7,886 nucleotides of DNA from Planctomycetia bacterium (lineage in GTDB: Bacteria > Planctomycetota > UBA1135 > GCA-002686595). Under the pieces are notes generated by a model. It made no database searches. It was not told the DNA's origin and saw only the letters and a program-made list of their open reading frames with translations. The DNA lies in assembly GCA_005778045.1 (NCBI GenBank), contig SXKQ01000139.1, positions 1 through 7,886 on the forward strand. The letters run 5' to 3'. The position numbers and the translations under genes were made by a program. Positions 1 to 5,414 of the stretch are shown here, piece by piece (positions within the stretch are counted from its first letter, which is position 1; each line of letters starts with the position of its first letter).

Positions 1-1
1 C

Positions 2-490
2 ATCTGGGATCCGGGCGTCAACGTGCCGAAGACCGAGGGCACGCGCAGCGCGAAGCGGCCCTACGAGACGCTCCTGCCGTGGTGGGACGCACGCGCGGAG
101 GCCATCGAGAACTATCGCGCGGCCGTCGCGAAGGATGCCGCGCACGTGGCGGCGGCGGACATGCCCCAAGAGCTCGAGCGCGCGTTCGCGACCTCCGCCA
201 AGGGCGAGGACGTCGAGATCTTCGGCTCGATCAACCGCATCTTCCGCGAGGACGACGGCAGCGTGACCGTGCTCTTCCGTACCGGCGACAAGCAGCCCGC
301 GTTCCGGGCTAAGTTCGCTCGCGAGCACGTCGCGAAGTACGAGGGCCTCGGGCTCAACAAGCGCGATGACGAGGAGTTCGTACAGAACTTCGTGTGGGTC
401 AAGGGGCGCGTCGCGAAGGGTCCGCGGGGCTTCGACATGGCCTGCGAGGATCCGGCGCGCTGGCGCGTCGCCGGACCGGAGCCCAAGTAG
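2..490 (+). CDS. Unrecognised protein, C-terminal fragment (possible OB-like barrel)
   Basis: The reading frame is open from the left edge to a TAG stop, giving 162 visible residues. A GTG at position 23 could start translation, but the frame runs back through it (IWDPGVN precedes it) with no ribosome binding site, so this is most likely the 3' end of a longer gene. I do not recognise the family. An acidic and basic helical stretch (about residues 25-60, with AEAIENYRAAVAKDA) is followed by what looks like a small beta-barrel: strands around DVEIFGSI (70-77), VTVLFRTGD (88-96) and FVWVKGRV (130-137), then FDMACEDPARWRV (144-156). The pattern 'G-x-I ... V-x-V ... V-x-V-K-G-x-V ... C' resembles OB-fold domains of the tRNA_anti-like type, but this is a by-eye impression. 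It converges with the pseudouridine synthase gene across 15 bp. No function is assigned. Confidence 0.65.
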   Translation: MWDPGVNVPKTEGTRSAKRPYETLLPWWDARAEAIENYRAAVAKDAAHVAAADMPQELERAFATSAKGEDVEIFGSINRIFREDDGSVTVLFRTGDKQPAFRAKFAREHVAKYEGLGLNKRDDEEFVQNFVWVKGRVAKGPRGFDMACEDPARWRVAGPEPK

Positions 491-493
491 CTT

Positions 494-517
494 CCGCCGC
501 GATCCCTAGGTCGGCGG
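494..517. terminator. Candidate bidirectional hairpin between convergent genes
   Basis: CCGCCG (494-499) can pair with CGGCGG (512-517) around a 12-nt loop. The loop spans the end of the leftmost gene's intergenic space and the stop codon of the pseudouridine synthase. Its position between two convergent stop codons would suit a shared terminator. There is no T-tract on either side, and the right arm comes from the codons of a polyproline tail, so the pairing may be a by-product of GC-rich coding sequence. Confidence 0.2.
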
Positions 518-1204
518 CGGCGGGCCGCGACGCTTGCGCTGTTGCTCGCGCGGCACGCTGAAGACGAGCTCGCGCAGCTGCGCGAGGTCGGGAGGCAGCG
601 GCGCGTCCACGACGAGCCGGGCGCCCGTGCGGGGATGCACGAATTCCAGTCGTCGCGCGTGCAGCGCGACGCGCGGGAAGCGGAACGGGTCCTGCTTGAA
701 CTTGCCGTACTTGCGATCGCCGACGAGCGGCCAGCCCGAGTGCGCGAAGTGCAGGCGAATCTGGTTGTAGCGGCCGGTCACGAGCTCGACCTCGATCTCG
801 TTAGCCGCCATGCCGCGCGCGAGCACGCGGTAGTTCGTGCGCGCCGGCTTCCCGATCGCGGACACGCGCGCCTGCGCTCCGTCCTCGAGGATCGGGAAGT
901 TGATCGTGCCCTGATCGTGCTTCGGGCCCATGAGCACGAGCGCCCAGTAGAACTTGCGCACGGTGCGCTCGCGGAACAGCTCCTCGAGTCCCTTGCGCGT
1001 CTCGGGGTCGCGCGCGAGCAGCAGCGCGCCCGACACCTCGCGGTCGAGCCGGTGCACGGGCGAGACCACGTAGCCCTGCTCCCGCACTGCGTCGAGCACC
1101 GTGCGGCCCTCGGCGCCCGGGGTGGGCACCGAAAGCAGACCGGAGGGCTTCAGGACGACGAGTAGGTGCTCGTCCTCGTGCAGAATCTCGACGTTGGCGC
1201 TCAT
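506..1204 (-). CDS. RluA-family RNA pseudouridine synthase, lacking an S4 domain
   Basis: This 232-residue cytoplasmic enzyme would isomerise a uridine to pseudouridine in rRNA or tRNA. The catalytic motif HRLDREVSG is at residues 51-59, with Asp54 as the expected nucleophile. The family's C-terminal core motif is present as TGRYNQIRLH (143-152), followed by AHSGWPLVGDRKYG (154-167). Canonical members read GRTHQIR here, so Tyr-Asn replaces Thr-His. The protein begins directly with the catalytic domain (VEILHEDEHLLVVLKP), so there is no N-terminal S4 RNA-binding domain, and the length fits the short RluA-type enzymes. It ends in a basic and proline-rich tail (QQRKRRGPPPPT) that may help bind RNA. 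The ATG at 1204 is the first start codon in frame beside the synthase domain. The open frame continues upstream antisense to the M28 gene, but that part is a shadow. The exact RNA target cannot be told from sequence, so no gene symbol is given. Confidence 0.92.
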   Translation of the reverse strand: MSANVEILHEDEHLLVVLKPSGLLSVPTPGAEGRTVLDAVREQGYVVSPVHRLDREVSGALLLARDPETRKGLEELFRERTVRKFYWALVLMGPKHDQGTINFPILEDGAQARVSAIGKPARTNYRVLARGMAANEIEVELVTGRYNQIRLHFAHSGWPLVGDRKYGKFKQDPFRFPRVALHARRLEFVHPRTGARLVVDAPLPPDLAQLRELVFSVPREQQRKRRGPPPPT

Positions 1205-1225
1205 CGCGGTGGCTCGGGCGACGCG

Positions 1226-1231
1226 ATTGTA
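1226..1231 (-). promoter_or_regulatory. -10-like element for the pseudouridine synthase gene
   Basis: On the minus strand this reads TACAAT, five of six matches to the TATAAT consensus, in an otherwise GC-rich 39-bp gap. A start site about 7 nt downstream would leave a leader of roughly 14 nt before the ATG at 1204. No good -35 hexamer is visible at the usual spacing. It overlaps by two bases the -10-like element of the divergent M28 gene. Confidence 0.4.
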
Positions 1232-1235
1232 GAAT
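1230..1235 (+). promoter_or_regulatory. -10-like element for the M28 peptidase gene (possibly leaderless)
   Basis: TAGAAT lies 8 nt upstream of the ATG at 1244, so a start site at the usual distance from a -10 would fall at or within two bases of the start codon. No Shine-Dalgarno sequence precedes the ATG (the bases before it are CCTGTCCC), which fits a leaderless mRNA. No convincing -35 is visible. Confidence 0.4.
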
Positions 1236-1243
1236 CCTGTCCC

Positions 1244-2725
1244 ATGAACCTCGCGCGTCTCACCTCCGTTCTCGCGCTTGTTTCCGTGACCCTGGCGTGC
1301 GCGAGCAGCCGACCCGACGCGGCGGCGAGCCCGCAGCCGCCCGCGCTCGCGCCGACGGCGGCGCCGGCGCTCGACCTCGCCCCCTACCGCACCGAGATCG
1401 AGGCTCTCGTGCGAGACTCGCTCAGCAAGGGGCAGAGCTACGCGATCCTCTCCGACCTGTGCCGCACGGCGCCCAAGCGCCTCTCTGGCAGCGCCGGAGC
1501 GGCGCGCGCGGTCGAGTGGGGCGAGCGCACCATGCGCGCGATCGGCCTCTCCAGCGTGCGGCTCGAGCCGGTGCTCGTGCCCCACTGGGAGCGCGGCGAG
1601 ACGGAGTCGCTGCGCATTCTCGACGCGGACGGCCTCCCCGAGGAGCGACTGCCGATTCTCGCGCTCGGCGGAAGCGTCGCCACGCCTCCGGGCGGGGTGA
1701 GTGGCGAAGTGCTGGTCGTGACGAGCTTCGAGGAGCTGCGCGCGCGCGCCGGGGAGGCGCGCGGCAAGATCGTGCTCTTCAACCGGCCCATGGATCCCGC
1801 ACAGCACGACTGCTTTGCGGCCTACGGAGGCGCCGTCGACCAGCGCAGCCGCGGCGCGAGCGAGGCCGCGCGCGCCGGAGCCCGCGCGGCGCTCGTTCGC
1901 TCGATGACCATGGCACTCGACGACCACCCACACACAGGCGCGATGCGCTACGACGCCGACGTCGAGCCGCTCCCCACCGCCGCGATCAGCACGCGTGCGG
2001 CCGACCTGCTCGCGGCACGCGTCGCCGCCGGGGAGCGCGTGCGCGTCAACCTGCAGCTTTCCTGTCGCACGCTGCCCGATGTCCTCTCGCACAACGTGGT
2101 CGGCGAGATTCCCGGCCATGGAGCCGAAGGCGAACTCGTCGTCGTCGGCGGCCATCTCGACGCCTGGGATGTCGGCCACGGGGCCCACGATGACGGAGCG
2201 GGCTGCACGCACTCGCTCGAAGCCGCCCGCCTCATTCTCGCGCGCGGCCTGAAGCCGCGGCGCACGATCCGCGTCGTGCTGTTCATGAACGAGGAGAACG
2301 GCGCGCGCGGCGCCGAGGCCTACTACCGTGACCACGCCGGCGAGCTCGATCGCCACGTGCTTGCGCTCGAGTCTGACGCGGGCGGATTCACGCCGCGCGG
2401 CTTCACGACCGACGCCAACCCACGCGCCTTCGAGTCGCTGCGCGCGATCGTCGAGTTGCTCGACACGGCGAGCGCGAATGCGCTGCGCGTCGGAGGAGGC
2501 GGCGTCGACATCGGCCCCCTCGCGCGCGCGGGCGTTCCGCTGGTCGGATTTCGTCCCGATGACGAGCGCTACTTCGACCACCACCACTGCGAGCGCGACA
2601 CGCTCGACAACGTGCACCCGCGCGAGCTCGCGCTCGGCTCCGGCGCCATCGCCGGCTTGCTGCACGTGATCGCCAATCTGCCGCAGCCGCTCCCGCGCAA
2701 CCCGCTGCCGGCGAGCGGACGCTAG
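1244..2725 (+). CDS. M28-family zinc metallopeptidase, carboxypeptidase Q-like, probable lipoprotein
   Basis: This 493-residue exported peptidase uses two zinc ions. Relatives of the carboxypeptidase Q (plasma glutamate carboxypeptidase) type hydrolyse dipeptides. The N-terminus (ARLTSVLALVSVTLAC) is a signal peptide ending at Cys19. The lipobox TLAC is imperfect because Thr is at -3. An Ala/Pro-rich linker follows (about 20-45). Residues 100-290 hold a protease-associated-like insert. The metal site is complete: His304 in GGHLDAWD, an Asp in AHDDGAG (316-317), the Glu pair 350-351 in FMNEENG (catalytic base and zinc ligand), Asp378 in LESDAGG, and His448 in FDHHHCERDT. The start at 1244 is preferred over an in-frame ATG at 1166 because it places the signal peptide at the N-terminus and avoids overlap with the divergent synthase gene. 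Its TAG stop overlaps the stop of the convergent GT2 gene. Confidence 0.93.
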   Translation: MNLARLTSVLALVSVTLACASSRPDAAASPQPPALAPTAAPALDLAPYRTEIEALVRDSLSKGQSYAILSDLCRTAPKRLSGSAGAARAVEWGERTMRAIGLSSVRLEPVLVPHWERGETESLRILDADGLPEERLPILALGGSVATPPGGVSGEVLVVTSFEELRARAGEARGKIVLFNRPMDPAQHDCFAAYGGAVDQRSRGASEAARAGARAALVRSMTMALDDHPHTGAMRYDADVEPLPTAAISTRAADLLAARVAAGERVRVNLQLSCRTLPDVLSHNVVGEIPGHGAEGELVVVGGHLDAWDVGHGAHDDGAGCTHSLEAARLILARGLKPRRTIRVVLFMNEENGARGAEAYYRDHAGELDRHVLALESDAGGFTPRGFTTDANPRAFESLRAIVELLDTASANALRVGGGGVDIGPLARAGVPLVGFRPDDERYFDHHHCERDTLDNVHPRELALGSGAIAGLLHVIANLPQPLPRNPLPASGR

Positions 2726-3468
2726 CGCGGAAAGAGCGCCGACGGCACGAGGCCGAGCTTCGCGAGCCGGAAGGAGAGGCCCACGCCGAGGCAGCCGAAG
2801 CCGTATTTCACGCTGCGCGAGAAGTTGATCGAGCTCGCCTCGGGGAAGTACTTCGTCGGGCAAGAGACCTCGGCGATCGTGAAGCCGTGCCACACGATCT
2901 GCGCCAGCATCTGGTTGTCGAACACGAAGTCCTCGCTGTTCCGAGAGGTGTCGACGCGCTCGAGCAGCCGCCGCGAGAAGGCGCGGTAGCCGGTGTGATA
3001 CTCGCTGACCTTCGCGCCGATCAGCGCGTTCTCCGCTGCCGTAAGGAAGCGATTCGAGACGTACTTCCAGAGCGGCATGCCGCCGGCGAGCGCGCGACCT
3101 CCGAGGATGCGCGAGCCGAGCACGCAGTCGTAGAGCTCGTTGGCGATCATCGAGCTCATCGCCGGGACCAGCAGCGGCGTGTACTGGTAGTCAGGGTGCA
3201 CCATGATCACGATGTCGGCCCCGGCGTCGAGCGCGATGCGGTAGCAGCTCTTCTGGTTGCCGCCGTAGCCGCGGTTCTTCGGGTGCACGTGCACGACGGT
3301 ATTCGGCAGCGTGCTCGCGATCGCCACGGTCTCGTCGCGACTCCCGTCGTCGACGATGATGACCAAGTCCACCACGCCCTGCGCCATGACCTCGCTCCAG
3401 GTCTTCTTCAGGGTCGACGCCGCGTTGTACGCGGGCATGACGACCACAACCTTCTTGCCGTACTGCAT
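2722..3468 (-). CDS. GT2 glycosyltransferase, dolichol-phosphate-mannose-synthase-like
   Basis: This 248-residue protein is a single GT-A domain with no membrane segment of the usual length, about the size of soluble DPM1-type synthases. By family analogy it would move a sugar from a nucleotide donor to a polyprenyl phosphate at the inner face of the membrane; donor and acceptor are not readable. Motifs in order are VVVVMPAYNAA (7-17), the nucleotide-binding VDDGSRDET (39-47), KNRGYGGN (64-71), HPDYQY (91-96) where the DxD metal site normally lies, SRILGGR (119-125) and the acceptor-side EYHTGYRAFSR (156-166). His91 replaces the first Asp of DxD and Asp93 is kept; I recall this HPDYQY form from other bacterial members. 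The ATG at 3468 has a GGAG close upstream. The M2 peptidase gene ends 64 bp upstream on the same strand, so co-transcription is possible. Confidence 0.9.
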   Translation of the reverse strand: MQYGKKVVVVMPAYNAASTLKKTWSEVMAQGVVDLVIIVDDGSRDETVAIASTLPNTVVHVHPKNRGYGGNQKSCYRIALDAGADIVIMVHPDYQYTPLLVPAMSSMIANELYDCVLGSRILGGRALAGGMPLWKYVSNRFLTAAENALIGAKVSEYHTGYRAFSRRLLERVDTSRNSEDFVFDNQMLAQIVWHGFTIAEVSCPTKYFPEASSINFSRSVKYGFGCLGVGLSFRLAKLGLVPSALFPR

Positions 3469-3532
3469 CGCTCCGGTGGGGAAGACTACTGCGCTCGGGC
3501 GCGCTCGGCCTCGGGAAAGAGGTTCCAGCTCC

Positions 3533-5326
3533 CTAGAGATCGGCCAGCGTGCAGGTGCGGCCGCGGTTCTGCTCGACCAGCCACAGGCGCAGCGGCTCGA
3601 AATACTCGATCATCGCCCGCGCCGAAAGGTCCGAGCCGGTTGCCTCGCGCAGCACCTCGCGCCAGTCGCGGCTCGAGCCAGGAGTGAGGATGCCGCGCAG
3701 GAACTCCCCCACTTCCTTCGATCCGTAGTAGTTCGTGTCGCGCGGGTCTTGGTGCAGGATCCGGGTCGCGATGTGCTGGTGCAGCTGGAACAGCAGCACA
3801 AAGCTCAACGCATAGTCGTAGTAGCCAGCGGGATCGTCGTTGATGTGCGTCTTCGTCGCTGCATCGCAGAGTTCCTCGCCGCGCGGTGCCGGAGGGGCAA
3901 TCCCCTGATAGCGCGCCGCGAGTTCCCACCAGCGCGCGTTCCAGCGCTGCGGGTCGAGCTCGTCGTGGTAGAGCTCCTTCTCGAACGAAAACATCGTGCC
4001 CGTCGACCAAGGTATGAACACCACGTAGTTGAGCGCCTCGCGCAGCAGGAGTTGCATCGGGTCGGCTGGCCGTCCGCCCGTCTCCAGCCCGATCGCTTGC
4101 ACGAAGCGCGGCTGCATCGCCGCGAGCCCCATCAGCGATCCGACCGCCTCGTGGTACGCGCGGTTGGCACCCTCGCGCAGGAGCGGCGGCACCTGCGGGT
4201 TCGTGTAGCACAAGTAGTAGTAGATGTGACCGAGCTCGTGGTGCGTCGTCTCGTACCACTCGGCGTTGGACTCGACGCTCATCAGCGAACGCACGTCGCG
4301 ATCGAGGTCCATGTGCCATGCCGACGCGTGGTTGTTCTTCTTGTAGCCCGCGTCGGGAGCGAGCGGGTAGAGCGATGAACGCTCCCAAAACACCTGCGGC
4401 AGCGGCTCGAAGCCGAGGCTCGTGTAGAAGCGCTCGGACTGCTCGACGAGCCACTGCGGCGTGCGCGAAGCCATCGCGGCATCGAGGTCGAAGCCCTGCA
4501 CGTCGACGAGGCTCGACCAGTCCTGCCCCCAGCGGTTGGGGAGCCAGTGCGCAGGGATCAGGTCCGGCACGGGCTGACCGTACTTCTCCGCGAGGCGATA
4601 GCGGGCCCAGGTGTGCAGCTCGCGGAACAGCGGCCGCAACTCGCGGTTGATCTCCTCGATCTTCGCAGCCATCTCCGGTGTGGTCATGTCGTACTCGCTG
4701 ACCATGTAGGAGAAGTAGTCCTTGTAGCCGAGCGTGCGGACGACCTCGTTGCGCAGCCCGCGCAGCTCGACGAGCCCCGGTCGCAGGCCGATGCCCACTT
4801 CCTTCGAGCACTCCCAGATCGCGCGGCGCCGTGCGAGATCCGCCTCGGACTTGAGTCCGCCGTCGATCTCGTTGGCCGACATCTCCTTGCCGTCGAGGCG
4901 GAATGTGAAGCCATACAGCTTCTCCACCTGCGCTGTCTCAGCCGCGATGCGTCGCTTGACGAGCTCGCGCTGGGTTTGCGGACCGCTGGCGGCGCGGAAC
5001 AAGACGCCTTCGAGCTGCTTCACCTGCAACTCGGTCAGCATGGCGCGCTCCTCGAGCAGGCGCTGCGCATTCGCGATGTTCTCGATCGACCCCGTGAACG
5101 CCGCGGTCGCCTCCTCAACGGCCTGCGTCCGCCGGGCATTGGTGTCGTCGCCCTCGACGATGCGCGTCTGCGAGCTCCACTGGGCCTCGCTCGAAGCCGC
5201 GTACAGCTCGACGTAGGTGCGGGTGTAGCGATCGAGAAATTCCTGCGCCTCGATCTGCAAAACCGAGGGCGCGGATACGCAGGAAGAAAGGAGGAGCGCG
5301 AGGAGCGCCGGCAAATGGAGCTTCAT
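3533..5326 (-). CDS. M2-family zinc peptidase (ACE-like peptidyl-dipeptidase), lipoprotein
   Basis: This 597-residue single-domain homologue of angiotensin-converting enzyme is expected to release dipeptides from peptide C-termini outside the cytoplasm. A short signal peptide ends in a good lipobox, LSSC, with Cys16 lipidated. The zinc site is HHELGH (His363, Glu364, His367) with the third ligand Glu393 in REGANRAYHEAVG. ACE substrate residues are recognisable: NHASAW (332-337), KTHI (492-495, the Lys511/His513 equivalents) and Tyr505 in GYYDYALSF, the equivalent of catalytic Tyr523. The residue before it is Asp504, where ACE has the chloride-binding Arg522. The gap between HELGH and the Glu ligand is two residues longer than in human ACE. 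Length matches one ACE domain. The start at 5326 puts the signal peptide at the N-terminus; 234 bp of upstream frame is antisense to the divergent gene. The GT2 gene follows 64 bp downstream. Confidence 0.95.
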   Translation of the reverse strand: MKLHLPALLALLLSSCVSAPSVLQIEAQEFLDRYTRTYVELYAASSEAQWSSQTRIVEGDDTNARRTQAVEEATAAFTGSIENIANAQRLLEERAMLTELQVKQLEGVLFRAASGPQTQRELVKRRIAAETAQVEKLYGFTFRLDGKEMSANEIDGGLKSEADLARRRAIWECSKEVGIGLRPGLVELRGLRNEVVRTLGYKDYFSYMVSEYDMTTPEMAAKIEEINRELRPLFRELHTWARYRLAEKYGQPVPDLIPAHWLPNRWGQDWSSLVDVQGFDLDAAMASRTPQWLVEQSERFYTSLGFEPLPQVFWERSSLYPLAPDAGYKKNNHASAWHMDLDRDVRSLMSVESNAEWYETTHHELGHIYYYLCYTNPQVPPLLREGANRAYHEAVGSLMGLAAMQPRFVQAIGLETGGRPADPMQLLLREALNYVVFIPWSTGTMFSFEKELYHDELDPQRWNARWWELAARYQGIAPPAPRGEELCDAATKTHINDDPAGYYDYALSFVLLFQLHQHIATRILHQDPRDTNYYGSKEVGEFLRGILTPGSSRDWREVLREATGSDLSARAMIEYFEPLRLWLVEQNRGRTCTLADL

Positions 5327-5333
5327 GCCCGAG

Positions 5334-5339
5334 AGACTA
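5334..5339 (-). promoter_or_regulatory. Weak -10-like element for the M2 peptidase gene
   Basis: On the minus strand TAGTCT lies 7 nt upstream of the ATG at 5326, a spacing that would start transcription at the first codon. It keeps the T-A and final T of the -10 consensus but matches poorly in the middle. No Shine-Dalgarno is seen. The same hexamer occurs upstream of the GT2 gene (3488-3483), there 14 nt before the ATG. Confidence 0.25.
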
Positions 5340-5402
5340 GCGCCGACCGTGCCGCTGTTGGAGGACCGACGCTTGCCGCTCGCCTCCCGGCCCCAAAAGC
5401 CG

Positions 5403-5408
5403 CAGAAT
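5403..5408 (+). promoter_or_regulatory. -10-like element for the TMTC-like gene (possibly leaderless)
   Basis: CAGAAT lies 6 nt upstream of the ATG at 5415, so a start site at normal spacing would coincide with the start codon. It shares AGAAT with the element in front of the M28 gene, and there is no Shine-Dalgarno. A TTGCCG at 5373-5378 resembles a -35 but is 24 bp away, which is too far for normal spacing. Confidence 0.3.
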
Positions 5409-5414
5409 CGAGCC

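Noticed and set aside
1166..1243. An earlier ATG at 1166 as the start of the M28 peptidase
   Set aside because: It overlaps the divergent synthase gene and would bury the signal peptide 26 residues inside the protein.
1205..2893. Very long open frame on the minus strand running upstream of the pseudouridine synthase, opposite the M28 gene
   Set aside because: Its translation is low-complexity Arg/Ala/Glu/Val-rich with no motifs, while the plus strand encodes a peptidase with a full zinc site. High GC removes stops from the antisense frame.
3469..3532. Possible terminator or small gene between the M2 and GT2 genes
   Set aside because: Only a 4-bp stem (GGAA/TTCC on the minus strand) and a tandem GCGCTCGG (3491-3498, 3501-3508) are visible. 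There is no T-tract and no coding frame.
5325..5414. An earlier ATG at 5325 as the start of the TMTC-like protein, overlapping the M2 start codon in CATG
   Set aside because: It would add 30 polar, Pro/Arg-rich residues before the first membrane segment, and would place the gene's own promoter inside the M2 coding sequence. The ATG at 5415 has a -10-like element and a sensible N-terminus.
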